A stretch of 64,000 nt of DNA from Pseudomonas oryzihabitans (GCF_001518815.1 NZ_CP013987.1:1033001-1097000), one strand, 5' to 3'; positions 52,097-62,402 are shown, numbered from the stretch's first letter. Notes: a model not told the origin generated them from the letters alone. Made by a program: numbers and translations.

Positions 52097-54736
52097 CTAG
52101 CGCCTGGGTTGCAGCAGGAGCGCCACCAGGGCGCTCCAGCCGGTTTGGTGCGAGGCGCCGAGCCCGCGACCGTTTTCACCATGGAAATACTCGTGGAACA
52201 GGACCAGGTCGCGACTGCGCGGATCGTCCTGCAGTTGCGGATAGTCGACCATGCTCGGGCGCTTGCCGTCGGCGTCCTTGAGGAACAGCCGGGTCAGTCG
52301 CTGGCTGAGACCATCGGCGACTTCTTCCAGGTTGGCCAGGTAGCCGGAGCCGTTGGGGTATTCCACCGAGAAGCTGTCGGCATAGTAGCGGTGGAATTCG
52401 TGCAGCGACTCGATGAGCATGTAGTTGATCGGCATCCACAGCGGGCCACGCCAGTTGGAGTTGCCGCCATAGAGTCGTGAATCCGACTCTGCCGGTTGGT
52501 AGCGGGCGCTGAGCAGATTGCCGTCGGCCTGGCGCATCTCGAAGGGTTGCTGTTCGTGGGCCTTGGACAGCGAACGGATGCCGTACTCGGAGAGGAATTC
52601 GCTGTCATCCAGCATGCGCTTGAGCAGCAGCTTGGTGCGATGGCCACGCAGCAGCGAAAGCAGGAATCTATTGCCCTGGCCGGGCTCGGTCCAGCGCGAC
52701 ACCAGGCGGGCGAGATCCGGACGTTGCCGCAGGAAGCCGCGCAGGCGGCCACCCAGGCCCGGCAGGCCTTCATGTTCGCGCTGCTCCAGTACCTGCACCG
52801 CGAACAGCGGGATGAGGCCGACGATGGATCTCAGGCGCAGCGGTTCGGCACTGCCATCCGGCTTGTGCAAGACGTCGTAGAAGAATTCGTCCTGTTCGTC
52901 CCAGAGGCCGTCTTCGCGTTCGTCGCTATGGTTGATGGCGCCGGCGATGTGCAGGAAGTGCTCGAAGAACTTGACCCCTAGGTCGACGTACACCGGGTTT
53001 TCCTTGGCCAGCTCCAGCGCGATGCGCATCAGGTCCAGGGCATAGGCGGCCATCCAGGCGGTGCCGTCGGCCTGGTCCAGGTGATAGCCCGGAGGCAGCG
53101 GGGCCGAGCGGTCGAAGAGGGCGATGTTGTCCAGGCCGAGGAAGCCGCCCTGGAAGATGTTGCGGCCTTCGGTGTCCTTGCGGTTGATCCACCAGGAGAA
53201 ATTCAGCAGCAGCTTGTGGAAGACGCGCTCCAGGAAGACGCGATCACCCACTCCGGTCAGGGATTTCTCCTGCAGGTAGACGTGCCAGGTCGCCCAGGCA
53301 TGCACCGGCGGATTGGCATCCTCGAAATTCCACTCGTAGGCCGGTAGCTGGCCATTGGGATGCATGAACCTGTCCTTCACCAGGAGCAGCAGCTGCTGCT
53401 TGGCGAAGCCGGGATCGATCAGTGCATAGGCCACCGCCTGGAAGGCCAGGTCCCAGGAGGCGTACCAGGGATACTCCCACTTGTCCGGCATGGAGACGAT
53501 GTCGAAATTGAGCAGGTGACGCCAGTGGCCGTTACGGATGCGTTCGCGCTGCGCCGGTGGCATGGGCTGGGCCGGATCGCCATTGAGCCAGCGATTGACC
53601 TCGAAATAGTAGAGCTGCTTGGACCACAGCAGGCCGGCCAGGGCCTGGCGCTGCACCAGGCGCGCATCGGGGTCGCTGATCTTTTCCTGCAGGGCGGCGT
53701 AGAAGGCATCGGCTTCGGCGATGCGTTCGGCGAAGATCGCATCGGCATCCACCGCAAGGGCATTCGTGGGGGCCAGCCGCAGGTAGATCACCGTCGTGGC
53801 GCCACCGTCCAGCTCCACGGCGAAATGGGCGGCCGCCTTGCTGCCGAAGTCGCGACGGATCGCCTCACGGGCGCCCTTCACCACGTAGTCGTTGATGCCG
53901 TCCTTGAAGGGCCCCTCGGCGGCTTCGCCGGTAAGACGCGGCAGGTTGGTTTCGTTGTTGCAGAACAGCCACTCGACGTCGCGCGGTCCCCAGGCGGTGA
54001 CCACCAGGTCGGGGCGATCGAAATAGCTGGCGCGGACCTGCTCGCCTTCCAGGCTGAGCATGGAGCGCGGCGGGGTGCCGGTCCAGGCCCAGGTATTGCG
54101 CGACCAGATCTGTGGCAGTACCCGCAGGCTGGCGCGCTCGGCGCCGCGGTTCTCTACCGTGACCCGCATGAGGATGTCGTCGGGGGTGTGCTTGGCGTAT
54201 TCGACGGTGACATCAAAATAACGATTCTCGGCGAAGACGCCGGTGTCGAGAATCTCGTATTCCCGATCATTCAGGCCGCGCCGGGCGTTTTCCTCGGTGA
54301 GCTGGGCATAGGGGAAGGCGGCGTGGGGGTACTTGTAGAGCATCTTCTGGTAGGCATGGCTCGGTACGCCATCCAGGTAGAAATAGAGCTCCTTGACGTC
54401 TTCGCCATGGTTGCCCTCGGCGTTGGTCAGGCCGAACAGGCGTTCCTTGAGAAAGGCATCGCGTTCGTTCCACAGGGCGATGCCCAGGCACCATTGCTGG
54501 GCCTTGTCGCAGAACCCGGCGAGGCCATCCTCGCCCCAGCGATAGGCACGGCTGCGCGCATGGTCATGGGGAAAGTAGCGCCAGGCGTCGCCATCGGCGC
54601 TGTAGTCCTCACGGACCGTGGCCCACTGGCGCTCGCTCAGGTAGGGGCCCCACTGGCGCCAGGCGGCGGCATCGGTATCGGCCAGGCGCTGGCCTTCGCG
54701 GGTATGCAGGATGCCCGGGGCGGGATGTGCCGTCAT
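52097..54736 (-). CDS. MGH1-like/GH63-family glucosidase
   Basis: An 879-residue protein of the mannosyl-oligosaccharide glucosidase superfamily (GH63-like). The N-terminal beta-sandwich region includes NAEGNHGEDVKELYFYLDG, and an (alpha/alpha)6 barrel follows with EYPWYASWDLAFQAVAY, the usual acid-bearing WDLAFQ segment, and SNWRGPLWMPINYMLIES near the end. No signal peptide is seen, so it is probably cytoplasmic. Bacterial relatives act on glucosylglycerate, mannosylglycerate or similar osmolytes, but the substrate here is unknown. The trehalase nearby hints at sugar-osmolyte metabolism. Confidence 0.87.
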   Translation of the reverse strand: MTAHPAPGILHTREGQRLADTDAAAWRQWGPYLSERQWATVREDYSADGDAWRYFPHDHARSRAYRWGEDGLAGFCDKAQQWCLGIALWNERDAFLKERLFGLTNAEGNHGEDVKELYFYLDGVPSHAYQKMLYKYPHAAFPYAQLTEENARRGLNDREYEILDTGVFAENRYFDVTVEYAKHTPDDILMRVTVENRGAERASLRVLPQIWSRNTWAWTGTPPRSMLSLEGEQVRASYFDRPDLVVTAWGPRDVEWLFCNNETNLPRLTGEAAEGPFKDGINDYVVKGAREAIRRDFGSKAAAHFAVELDGGATTVIYLRLAPTNALAVDADAIFAERIAEADAFYAALQEKISDPDARLVQRQALAGLLWSKQLYYFEVNRWLNGDPAQPMPPAQRERIRNGHWRHLLNFDIVSMPDKWEYPWYASWDLAFQAVAYALIDPGFAKQQLLLLVKDRFMHPNGQLPAYEWNFEDANPPVHAWATWHVYLQEKSLTGVGDRVFLERVFHKLLLNFSWWINRKDTEGRNIFQGGFLGLDNIALFDRSAPLPPGYHLDQADGTAWMAAYALDLMRIALELAKENPVYVDLGVKFFEHFLHIAGAINHSDEREDGLWDEQDEFFYDVLHKPDGSAEPLRLRSIVGLIPLFAVQVLEQREHEGLPGLGGRLRGFLRQRPDLARLVSRWTEPGQGNRFLLSLLRGHRTKLLLKRMLDDSEFLSEYGIRSLSKAHEQQPFEMRQADGNLLSARYQPAESDSRLYGGNSNWRGPLWMPINYMLIESLHEFHRYYADSFSVEYPNGSGYLANLEEVADGLSQRLTRLFLKDADGKRPSMVDYPQLQDDPRSRDLVLFHEYFHGENGRGLGASHQTGWSALVALLLQPRR

Positions 54737-55000
54737 CGTGTCTCCTGATTCAGGTAACGGTTAAAGCTCGAGAATAGATCATCATTGTGGCGCGCAGAGG
54801 CGTCGACTGGCGCATCGCTGCCCTCTTAGTGCCTGATCGCAGCGGAAAAATTCACGCCGCTGCGGTTTCGGTCACAGGGTATCCGATGCGGACGCAGGTG
54901 CCTGACGCCTTGCGGCGGACGAAAAAAAGCCCCACGCCCGAAAGGGGTGGGGCTTTGCCAGGCTACGCGGCCCGAGAGGAATCCTCGGGCCGGTCGCTCA
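54737..55000. other. Gap between GH63-type gene and mqo
   Basis: About 264 bases. It contains the mqo terminator at 54922-54956 and the start region of the GH63-type gene; I see no other feature. Confidence 0.5.
54922..54956 (-). terminator. Intrinsic terminator of mqo
   Basis: Read on the minus strand: AAAGCCCCAC, a loop with CCCTTTCGGG, then GTGGGGCTTTTTTT. A ten-base stem followed by seven T, 45 bases beyond the mqo stop. Confidence 0.88.
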
Positions 55001-56638
55001 TCAGAGCGCCATGTCGTTGGCGGCCTTGTCGGCGCGCGGGGCGCTGACGGTAGCCTTGGCGTTCTGGGTGCCGGTGGCGACTGGCGGGGTGGCCAGCTGC
55101 AGCACTTCGGCGGTGTAGTTCCACTCCTGCTGCACGCGCTCGGGATCACCGTTGAGCTTGGTGCCGTAGCTGGGCACGATCTGGTGCAGCTTGGCTTGCC
55201 ACTCCGGGGTCGCGACCTTGTCCTTGAACACCTTCTCCAGCACGCTCAGCATGATGGGCGCGGCGGTCGAGGCGCCCGGGGAGGCGCCCAGCAGGCCGGC
55301 GATGCTGCCGTCCTTGGCCGCGACGATCTCGGTGCCCAGCTTCAGCACGCCACCCTTGTCGGCGTCGCGCTTGATGATCTGCACGCGCTGACCGGCCTGC
55401 CACAGGCGCCAGTCTTCCTTCTTAGCGTTGGGGAAGTACTCGCGCAGGGCGGCCATGCGGTCGTCATCCGACAGCATCAGCTGGCCGGCGAGGTATTCCA
55501 CCAGCGGGTACTCGGCCACGCCCACGCGGACCATCGGCCAGGCGTTGTGGGTGTTGGTGCTGGTCAGCAGGTCGAGGTAGGAACCCTGCTTGAGGAACTT
55601 GGTGGAGAAGGTGGCGAAGGGCCCGAACAGGATCACGCGCTTGCCGTCGAGCACACGGGTGTCCAGGTGCGGCACCGACATCGGCGGTGCGCCGACCGAC
55701 GCCTTGCCGTAGGCCTTGGCCAGGTGCTGCTGGGCGATCTCGGGGTTGTCGGTGACCAGGAAGGAGCCACCCACCGGGAAGCCGGCGTAGTCGTTCGCTT
55801 CGGGGATACCCGATTTCTGCAGCAGGTGCAGGGCACCGCCGCCGGCACCGATGAAGACGAACTTGGCGTCGGTCTCGGTCTTCTTGCCGTCCTTGAGGTT
55901 CTTGTACTCCACGCGCCAGCTGCCGTCGGCATTGCGGGTGATGTTCTCGACTTCGCTGGACAGGTTCAGCTTGAAGTTCGGCTTGGACTGCAGGTTGGCG
56001 GCGAACTGGCGGGTGATCTCGCCGAAGTTGACGTCGGTACCCAGCGGGCTCCAGGTGGCAGCGATCTTCTGCTTGGGATCGCGGCCTTCCATCATCAGCG
56101 GGACCCACTGCTTGATCTGCGCGGGATCCTCGGAGTACTGCATGCCGGAGAACAGCGGGCTGGCCTTCAGGGCTTCATAGCGCTTCTTCAGGAAGGCAAT
56201 GTTCTCGTCACCCCAGACGAAGCTCATGTGCGGGGTGCTGTTGATGAAGCTGCGGGGGTCCTTGAGGACGCCGTTCCTGACCTGCCAGGACCAGAACTGA
56301 CGGGAGATCTGGAAGGCTTCGTTGATCTCGATGGCCTTGGAGATGGTGACCTTGCCGTCTTTGTCTTCAGGGGTGTAGTTCAGCTCGGCCAGGGCGGAGT
56401 GGCCGGTACCGGCGTTGTTCCAGCCGTTGGAACTCTCTTCGGCGACCTTGTCCAGGCGCTCGACCATTTCCATGGTCCAGTTCGGCTCCAGCTCATTCAG
56501 CCAGATACCCAGGGTGGAGCTCATGATGCCACCGCCGATCAGCAGGACGTCGACCTTCTTGGCATCTTCGGCCTGTGCGGTGCCCAGGGCGGAGGCGATG
56601 GCGACGCCGAGCAGCGCGCCAGTCATTTTCTTCAGCAT
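55001..56638 (-). CDS. mqo: Malate:quinone oxidoreductase
   Basis: A 545-residue FAD enzyme that oxidises malate to oxaloacetate and passes electrons to quinones at the inner membrane, a main TCA-cycle step in pseudomonads. The FAD motif [14 protein letters not shown] begins near residue 31; [25 protein letters not shown]-type (TPHMSFVWG) and [14 protein letters not shown] are all family hallmarks. A signal-like N-terminus ([21 protein letters not shown]) is present, as in E. coli Mqo. The ATG at 56636-56638 follows GAGAG. The upstream frame is open but unrelated. A strong terminator follows. Confidence 0.96.
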   Translation of the reverse strand: MLKKMTGALLGVAIASALGTAQAEDAKKVDVLLIGGGIMSSTLGIWLNELEPNWTMEMVERLDKVAEESSNGWNNAGTGHSALAELNYTPEDKDGKVTISKAIEINEAFQISRQFWSWQVRNGVLKDPRSFINSTPHMSFVWGDENIAFLKKRYEALKASPLFSGMQYSEDPAQIKQWVPLMMEGRDPKQKIAATWSPLGTDVNFGEITRQFAANLQSKPNFKLNLSSEVENITRNADGSWRVEYKNLKDGKKTETDAKFVFIGAGGGALHLLQKSGIPEANDYAGFPVGGSFLVTDNPEIAQQHLAKAYGKASVGAPPMSVPHLDTRVLDGKRVILFGPFATFSTKFLKQGSYLDLLTSTNTHNAWPMVRVGVAEYPLVEYLAGQLMLSDDDRMAALREYFPNAKKEDWRLWQAGQRVQIIKRDADKGGVLKLGTEIVAAKDGSIAGLLGASPGASTAAPIMLSVLEKVFKDKVATPEWQAKLHQIVPSYGTKLNGDPERVQQEWNYTAEVLQLATPPVATGTQNAKATVSAPRADKAANDMAL

Positions 56639-57128
56639 GTGGTCTCTCAATCGATAGAAGCTGGATCTGCTTATCGAGTTTCGGTGCGGTGCGGCACCAT
56701 GGCACATGGGGGTATGTGCAGTGGGCAAGGCAGAATGCAGCCAGAAACACGCAAGGGCAGGTTCTTGTCCCTCCACCGCCCCTCTCTCGTGAGTCACCGG
56801 AGGAGTCGGAGCAAAAACGCATACGCGGTCTTGGCAACGGCTGGCCGGAGACAGAGGTCTCGGGCGCGGTTGCGTGCGCGTGGCGTTTTTGTTGGCCGGC
56901 ATTTTAATGAGAAGACCCCGGGATTCCTAGTCCGTAATTCATAGGCTTTGGCTATTAGCCTTTGGTCTAATCCTGTGCGACCTGGGTCAAAGTCCCGTCA
57001 CATGCCCATCAGGCGGAGCGGGCAGGTTCCGCCTGGCTGCCTGCAGCAGGACGCAGCACCGACGAAACCGGCCAGAAAGCCGCTGAAGGGTCAGGGTTCG
57101 AGGCGCCCGGCGGGCGCCGGACACTCGA
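56639..57128. other. Intergenic region upstream of mqo
   Basis: About 490 bases between mqo and rlmF, both on the minus strand. It should contain the mqo promoter. A short dyad GGCTATTAGCC lies near 56948. I find no credible gene or RNA. Confidence 0.5.
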
Positions 57129-58055
57129 CTAGGCGAAGCGCCAGGCGAGAAAGCGACTCTGCTTCTGGCCTTGGGCCATGGCGACGACGCGGACCTCGCG
57201 GGCCTGCTCGCGGCGCAACGCCGTCTGCAAGGGCGGCAGGTTGCTGGCCTTGGAGACCAGGCAGGTGAACCAGCCTACCTGAGCGGCATGGCTGCGGCTC
57301 TCACGGATCATCCGTTCGATGAAGGCCGCTTCGCCACCGGGGCACCAGAGTTCGGCCGCCTGCCCGCCGAAGTTGAGCAGCGGCACCGTCTTGCCGGTGG
57401 TCTTGCCCAGGTTCTTCCATTTGCGCTTGCTGCCGCGCACGGCGTCGTCGGGGCTGGCGTGGAAGGGCGGATTGCACAGGGTGGCGGCGTAGCGCTCACC
57501 GGGTTTCAGGATGCCCGCAAAGATCGCCTGGGAGTCCGGCTGGCGGCGTAACTCGATGGCGGCGGCGCAGTCCGGGTTGGCGGCCAGGGCACGCCCGAAG
57601 GCGGCCAGGGCCGCTGGGGCGATGTCGCTGCCAACGAAATGCCAGCCGTACTCCTTGAAGCCGATCAGCGGATAGACGCCATTGGCGCCCGTGCCCACGT
57701 CCAGCAGCCGAATCGCCTCCCCGCGAGGAATCTGGCCGCTATTGCCCTCGGCCAGCAGGTCGGCCAGGTGGTGCAGATAGTCCGCCCGACCGGGAATCGG
57801 CGGACAGAGAAAGTCGGCGGGGATGTCCCAGTCGCGCACGCCATGGTGCAGCGCCAGCAACGCGCGATTCAGTGCCCGGACCGCCTGGGGATCGGTGAAA
57901 TCGATGGAGAGATTGCCCCGCGGCGTGGGTGCCACGAATGGCTTGAGCGCCGGGCTCACGCGTATCAGGGCCGGAAAGTCGTAGCTGCCCTGGTGGCGAT
58001 TGCGCGGATGCAGGGGAGCGGGGCGGCCCGGCAGGGGCCGGCGGGGCGAAGTCAT
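57129..58055 (-). CDS. rlmF: 23S rRNA (adenine-1618-N6)-methyltransferase
   Basis: A 308-residue SAM-dependent methyltransferase that modifies A1618 of 23S rRNA. The SAM motif [16 protein letters not shown] and catalytic motif CNPPF are present, as is the N-terminal [12 protein letters not shown] typical of RlmF/YbiN. Full length. It is followed on the same strand by nothing closer than 490 bases, and preceded by the aldo/keto reductase gene 57 bases away. Confidence 0.94.
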   Translation of the reverse strand: MTSPRRPLPGRPAPLHPRNRHQGSYDFPALIRVSPALKPFVAPTPRGNLSIDFTDPQAVRALNRALLALHHGVRDWDIPADFLCPPIPGRADYLHHLADLLAEGNSGQIPRGEAIRLLDVGTGANGVYPLIGFKEYGWHFVGSDIAPAALAAFGRALAANPDCAAAIELRRQPDSQAIFAGILKPGERYAATLCNPPFHASPDDAVRGSKRKWKNLGKTTGKTVPLLNFGGQAAELWCPGGEAAFIERMIRESRSHAAQVGWFTCLVSKASNLPPLQTALRREQAREVRVVAMAQGQKQSRFLAWRFA

Positions 58056-58111
58056 GGCGGCGGACAGGGTGGAAAAGGGGGCGGCAGCCTAGCACAGCCG
58101 CCCCCTTGGAC

Positions 58112-59083
58112 TCACGCCGGCGTCGGCGCATCTTCTGGCAGCACGCCGATCTCGCGCAGATTGCGCCAGAAGGCGGCGGGGATGGCTGCCCGCAGCAGTT
58201 CAGCGTTCTGCCGGGCCCGCTCCGGGGTGCTGCTGCCCGGTATGGTGGCGGCGACGGTGGGATGGGCGAGACAGAACTGCAGGGCCGCGGCGCGGATATC
58301 CACCCCGTGATCCTGGCAGACACCCTCGATCAGCTCGACCTTGCGGCGCAGTGCCGGCTCGGCTTCGGCATAGTTATAGTGCTTGCCACCGGCGAGCAGA
58401 CCGGAGTTGAAGGGCCCGCCCACCACGATACCCACGCCACGGCGTTCGCATTCGGGAAAGAGCGTATCCAGGGCTTCACGATGATCCAGCAGCGAATAGC
58501 GTCCGGCCAGCAGGAAGGCGTCGGGATCGCTTTGCTCCAGCGCCAGCCGGCAGGGCTCCACCAGGTTGACGCCGAGGCCCCAGCCCAGGATCAAACCCTC
58601 CTCGCGCATCTCGGTGAGGGCCTTGGCCGCCCCCTGCATGGCCTGGGCGAAGTAGTCGCGCCAGGCGGGCCCGTGCTGGTCCTCGGACAGATCATGGATC
58701 CAGACCAGGTCGAGCCGGTCGGTCTTGAGGCGTTCCAGGCTGGCTTCGATGGAGCGGCGGGCGCCATCGGCGGAATAGTCGAGCACCCGCTTGAAGGGCA
58801 GTTCGTTGACGAACGGCGGGGCGTTTTCCGGCCTGTCAGCCGGCTCCAGCAGGCGGCCTACCTTGCTGCAAAGCACGAAGTCATCGCGCGGCTTGTCGGC
58901 CAGCACCTCGGCGAAGCGGTGCTCGGACAGGCCGGCGCCATAGTGCGGCGAGGTATCGTAGAGGCGGATGCCGGCCTCCCAGGCGGCTTCGAGCGTCGCT
59001 CGGGCGTCGGCGTCGCTTACCTCGCGGAACATGTTGCCCAGCGGGGCGCCGCCAAAACCGAGGGAGGGGATGTCGATACGCAT
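58112..59083 (-). CDS. Aldo/keto reductase
   Basis: A 323-residue TIM-barrel oxidoreductase using NAD(P)H. Catalytic Asp/Tyr lie in RLYDTSPHYGAG and Lys in LCSKVGRLL; the C-terminal cofactor-binding IPGSSTPERARQN is present. The pattern fits the D-threo-aldose (L-fucose) dehydrogenase/pyridoxal dehydrogenase branch. I start at ATG 59081-59083 (MRIDIPSLGFGGAPLG) with GGAG upstream; an in-frame alternative ten codons upstream is less likely. Substrate not known. Confidence 0.88.
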   Translation of the reverse strand: MRIDIPSLGFGGAPLGNMFREVSDADARATLEAAWEAGIRLYDTSPHYGAGLSEHRFAEVLADKPRDDFVLCSKVGRLLEPADRPENAPPFVNELPFKRVLDYSADGARRSIEASLERLKTDRLDLVWIHDLSEDQHGPAWRDYFAQAMQGAAKALTEMREEGLILGWGLGVNLVEPCRLALEQSDPDAFLLAGRYSLLDHREALDTLFPECERRGVGIVVGGPFNSGLLAGGKHYNYAEAEPALRRKVELIEGVCQDHGVDIRAAALQFCLAHPTVAATIPGSSTPERARQNAELLRAAIPAAFWRNLREIGVLPEDAPTPA

Positions 59084-59143
59084 GAGAGGTCTCCGGGTGG
59101 TACGTGTCTGCATCCCGACCGGTGCTCCCGAGGTCCTGTTCCC

Positions 59144-59848
59144 CTAATCCGCCGGACGTAACAGCGCCACTTCCTGCTTTGTGAGCGCGCGATGAGCACC
59201 CTCTGCCAGTGTTGGGTCCAGCGCCAGGCCGCCAATGCGATCGCGGTGCAGGGCGATGACCTCGATGCCGAAGCGCCCGAACATGCGCTTGACCTGGTGA
59301 TAGCGGCCCTCGACCAGGGTCAGGTAGGCACTGCGTTCATCCAGCAGCTCCAGCTGGGCGGGCTGGGTCGTGAGGTCTTCGTAGGCGAAATAGAGGCCCT
59401 CGGCAAAGGCTGCCACGAGGTGCGGCGGGATGACCTCGGCGGTGGTGACCAGGTAGCGCTTGGTCTGCTTGTGCCGTGGATGGCTCAGGCCACGCGACCA
59501 CTGGCCGTCATTGGTGAGCAACAGCAGGCCCGTGGTGTTGAAGTCCAGCCGCCCGGCCAGGTGCAGATCGGCACGCTGGTCCGGATCGAGGCAGTCCAGC
59601 ACCGTGGGATGGCGGGTATCGACCGTGGCGCTCACGCAACCACGCGGCTTGTGCAGCATCAGGTAGCGACCGCCGGGGCCGTCTTGCAGCAGGCGCTCGT
59701 CGGACTCGATGCGATCGAAGGCGAACACCTCTCGCTCGGCCTGCAGGGTCGTGGCGCCGTTGACCTTTATCCGACCCTCGGCGAGCAGGCGGCGGGCCAG
59801 CTGGCGACCCAGCTCGGGGCGATTGCCCAGCCAGCGATCCAGGCGCAT
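59144..59848 (-). CDS. rsuA: 16S rRNA pseudouridine(516) synthase
   Basis: A 234-residue pseudouridine synthase. An S4-like RNA-binding segment (residues 1-45, MRLDRWLGNRPELGRQLARR) precedes the catalytic domain with Asp in AGRLDFNTTGLLLLTNDG. The conserved MLHKPRGCVSA and RYHQVKRMFG blocks support RsuA over RluE, though these paralogues are close. It overlaps the CWC gene in TGATG fashion, so the two form an operon. Confidence 0.87.
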   Translation of the reverse strand: MRLDRWLGNRPELGRQLARRLLAEGRIKVNGATTLQAEREVFAFDRIESDERLLQDGPGGRYLMLHKPRGCVSATVDTRHPTVLDCLDPDQRADLHLAGRLDFNTTGLLLLTNDGQWSRGLSHPRHKQTKRYLVTTAEVIPPHLVAAFAEGLYFAYEDLTTQPAQLELLDERSAYLTLVEGRYHQVKRMFGRFGIEVIALHRDRIGGLALDPTLAEGAHRALTKQEVALLRPAD

Positions 59849-60063
59849 CAGCTGCTCTCGACCTGGGCCCCGACGGCGCAGGCGGGGCAGAGGCAGCGCC
59901 GATCACGCTCCTCCTCGGGCAGGCGCGCCAGGGCGGCCGGAGCGATCGGCGTCTGCAAGCACCAGCAGTCGTGGATCTCACCGCCGGCGGCGAGGACGCA
60001 GCGATTGGGCCTGCCGCAGAGCGGACAGCGTGTGGGATCGAAGAGGGTGGGAGAGGCGGTCAT
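59848..60063 (-). CDS. Cysteine-rich CWC family protein
   Basis: A 71-residue protein with paired cysteines (CPLCGRPNRC near residue 13, CWC near 33, CLCPAC near 57), the hallmark of the CWC family and likely a zinc site. It is translationally coupled to rsuA. The function is not known; family members are widespread in gamma-proteobacteria beside rRNA-modification genes. Confidence 0.85.
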   Translation of the reverse strand: MTASPTLFDPTRCPLCGRPNRCVLAAGGEIHDCWCLQTPIAPAALARLPEEERDRRCLCPACAVGAQVESS

Positions 60064-60375
60064 GGTGATCTCGTCAGGCGAAGCGGGCGGCAGAGTACCG
60101 GAAATTGCGACCTGGATAACGTCTCCTGCGCCGGGTGTCTGCGTAATGTCGCCTCCAGGGTGCAGTCTGCACCCTGAACGCAGTTCGGAGGTGGTTCCGC
60201 CTGACGCAGACCACGCGGAAACGGGCCCCTATCGGCCTGTTCCCTGGGGATGCCCATTCGTCCACCTTGAACTAGGCTTCTGCAGCTGTCTTCCTGGAGC
60301 CGCAGTCGATCCTACCCAGGCTCGCACGATCTGCAGCAGGCCTCAGCGCTACCCGTCGGACCACCCGAGGAACCC
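60064..60375. other. Divergent intergenic region before glpQ
   Basis: About 312 bases between the CWC gene and glpQ. The only strong element is the inverted repeat at 60156-60176. I looked for a Pho box with 11-base periodicity and found none convincing. Confidence 0.5.
60156..60176. promoter_or_regulatory. Perfect inverted repeat, possible operator
   Basis: CAGGGTGCA-GTC-TGCACCCTG, a nine-base perfect dyad with a three-base centre, placed between divergent genes. It could be a repressor site or a short hairpin; no regulator can be named. Confidence 0.4.
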
Positions 60376-61497
60376 ATGACAATAAACGCTCTGCGCACCC
60401 TGATCCGTACCCTCATACCCGGCACCCTGCTGGTCAGCCAGCTGGCCCTGGCCACCGAAGCCGATGTCGGCCAGACCCTGGCACGCCAGGCCGGCATTCC
60501 CTGGCCGGCGGTGATCGCCCATCGCGGCGCCTCCTTCGATGCCCCGGAGTCCACCACCCCGGCCTATCTGGTGGCGCGGGAGCTGGGCGCCGACTACCTG
60601 GAACTCGACCTGCAGCGCACCAAGGATGGCCAGCTCATCGCTCTGCATGACGATACCCTGGAACGCACCACCGATGTCGCCAAGCGCTTTCCCGACCGTG
60701 CCAAGGCACCGGTCAGCCAATTCACCCTGGCCGAACTCAAGTCGCTGGACGCCGGCAGCTGGTTCAACCAGGCCCATCCCGACCGCGCCCGTTCGACATT
60801 CGCCGGACTCAAGATCCTCACCCTCGACGAGGTCATCGACATCGCCGAAGGCGGTCGCAACAAGCCGGGCCTCTACATCGAGACCAAGCAGCCCAAGCTG
60901 TTTCCCGGCATCGAGCGTGACCTCAAGGCCAAGCTGACCCAGCGCGGCTGGCTCGGCCAGCCCAAGGCCGGCGCCACCGGCGTCGCCGCCATGCCCGGCC
61001 GGGTGATTCTGCAGACCTTCGAGAAGAGCAGCCTGGAGCTCTTGCAGAAGGAGATGCCCAAGACGCCGAAGATCCTTTTGCTGTGGCTGGGCGACGACTA
61101 CATCCCGGCCAAGGCCGGACCGAGCTATGCCGACTCCGGCGAGGCGAGCAAGGCGGCCTACTATGCCAAGCAGCAGGTGCGCTCCGAGGGTGACTTCACC
61201 GCCTGGATCGAGTGGGCCAAGGCCCATGGCGCCATCGGCATCGGCCCGTCGGCGGCCCTGGAGGAGGGCGGCGACCAGAGCTATGCGGATCTGGTGAAGC
61301 CCTGGATGAATGATGTCGCCCATGAACGCGGCCTGCTGGTGCATGCCTATACCGTGGATTCGGCGGTGGACTACGCCCGGCTGGCGCCGCGTGGTGTGGA
61401 TGGCTTCTTCAGCAACCGCAGCGCTGAATTGCTGAAGTTCTACGAACGGCCGGCCAAGCAGGAGCCGGGTGCACTGCTCAAGCAACTCGGCTACTAA
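60376..61497 (+). CDS. glpQ: Glycerophosphodiester phosphodiesterase (periplasmic)
   Basis: A 373-residue enzyme that splits glycerophosphodiesters into glycerol 3-phosphate and an alcohol. A signal peptide (ending near LALATEA, about residue 28) implies a periplasmic location. The GDPD active-site residues are in VIAHRGASFDAPEST, YLELDLQRTKDG, ALHDDTLERTTD and YIETKQPKLF. Its product would be taken up by the ugp system encoded 30 kb upstream. A hairpin (GGGGAGGCC / GGTCTCCCC) follows the stop at about 61505. Confidence 0.93.
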   Translation: MTINALRTLIRTLIPGTLLVSQLALATEADVGQTLARQAGIPWPAVIAHRGASFDAPESTTPAYLVARELGADYLELDLQRTKDGQLIALHDDTLERTTDVAKRFPDRAKAPVSQFTLAELKSLDAGSWFNQAHPDRARSTFAGLKILTLDEVIDIAEGGRNKPGLYIETKQPKLFPGIERDLKAKLTQRGWLGQPKAGATGVAAMPGRVILQTFEKSSLELLQKEMPKTPKILLLWLGDDYIPAKAGPSYADSGEASKAAYYAKQQVRSEGDFTAWIEWAKAHGAIGIGPSAALEEGGDQSYADLVKPWMNDVAHERGLLVHAYTVDSAVDYARLAPRGVDGFFSNRSAELLKFYERPAKQEPGALLKQLGY

Positions 61498-61546
61498 GTC
61501 GCTACGGGGAGGCCTTGCGGTCTCCCCACATCCAGCGGAGATCGCC

Positions 61547-61999
61547 ATGTCACTCGAAGCCTTCAACGGTGCCAAGCTGGCCTTGCTCTGCGCGGACCAG
61601 ATACTGGTCTATCAGCGCGACGACAAGCCCGATATTCCCTGGCCGGGACTCTGGGACCTGCCCGGTGGCGGTCGTGAAGACGGCGAAACGCCCGAACGTT
61701 GCGCCCTGCGTGAACTGGAGGAGGAGTTCGGGCTGGTGCTGGACGAATCGCGGCTGATCTGGGGCCGCTGCTATCCACCCCGCCAGCCGGGCTACCTGCC
61801 TAGCTGGCTGTTCGCCGGGGTGCTGAGCCAGGCCGACATCGCCGCCATCCGCTTCGGCGACGAAGGCCAGGACTGGCGGCTGATGAGCGTCGTCGATTTT
61901 CTCGCCCATCCCCAGGGGGTGCCCCATCTGCAGGAGCGGCTACAGCACTACTTGGCCGAGCGGCAGAAGAATGGGCCGGCGGCGACCGGCGTCTCTTAA
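61547..61999 (+). CDS. Nudix hydrolase
   Basis: A 150-residue pyrophosphohydrolase with a perfect Nudix box (G-x5-E-x7-REL-EEEFGL, in GGREDGETPERCALRELEEEF). The N-terminus (residues 1-45) is the usual beta-sheet; the substrate is probably a nucleotide or sugar-nucleotide derivative. GGAG precedes the ATG at 61547. It follows glpQ closely and may share its transcript. Confidence 0.88.
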   Translation: MSLEAFNGAKLALLCADQILVYQRDDKPDIPWPGLWDLPGGGREDGETPERCALRELEEEFGLVLDESRLIWGRCYPPRQPGYLPSWLFAGVLSQADIAAIRFGDEGQDWRLMSVVDFLAHPQGVPHLQERLQHYLAERQKNGPAATGVS

Positions 62000-62094
62000 T
62001 CCCGGCTGAATGAACGTGTGATAGCTGGGCGCACGGCACCGCCGCAGCTTAAGCTTTCTCCAGGCCCATCCGGGCCGTTCTGGAGACTCCCCCC

Positions 62095-62391
62095 ATGCGC
62101 CATTTCCTCTTGGCGTCGCTCTGTGCCCTGACCTTCACCGGCTGCACCGTCTACGACACGTCCCCACGCTATTACAGCCGGCCGGCACCGCCTGCGGCCG
62201 TCTTCTATGGCACGCCGGCCTATCCGCCGCCCGCGGTCATCGTGCGGCCCTATGGCTACGGCTACTACTATCGACCGGCACCTCCGCCGCCGCCGCACTG
62301 GGGGCCTCCGGGCTGGGGGCCGCGTTCGGGCTATGGTCCGCCCGGTTGGGGCCCACGTTACGGCCCTCCGGGGTGGGGCCCGCGCTGGTAG
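62095..62391 (+). CDS. Pro/Gly/Trp-rich lipoprotein
   Basis: A 98-residue predicted lipoprotein: signal sequence MRHFLLASLCALTFTGC with lipobox FTGC (Cys17), then a Tyr/Pro-rich region. The last third repeats GPPGWGPR with small variations. It should be exposed at the envelope and unfolded. GGAG lies ahead of the ATG. I know no function; similar short Pro/Trp-rich lipoproteins occur widely in pseudomonads. Confidence 0.75.
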   Translation: MRHFLLASLCALTFTGCTVYDTSPRYYSRPAPPAAVFYGTPAYPPPAVIVRPYGYGYYYRPAPPPPPHWGPPGWGPRSGYGPPGWGPRYGPPGWGPRW

Positions 62392-62402
62392 CAGGTTTGA
62401 CA

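Noticed and set aside
55001-56638. Signal-like N-terminus of Mqo as an anomaly
   Set aside because: E. coli Mqo has a similar leader, so this is normal for the family branch.
60180-60375. Pho box upstream of glpQ
   Set aside because: Segments such as CTGCAGC and CTTCCTGG near 60280-60300 do not form 11-base-spaced CTGTCAT-like repeats.
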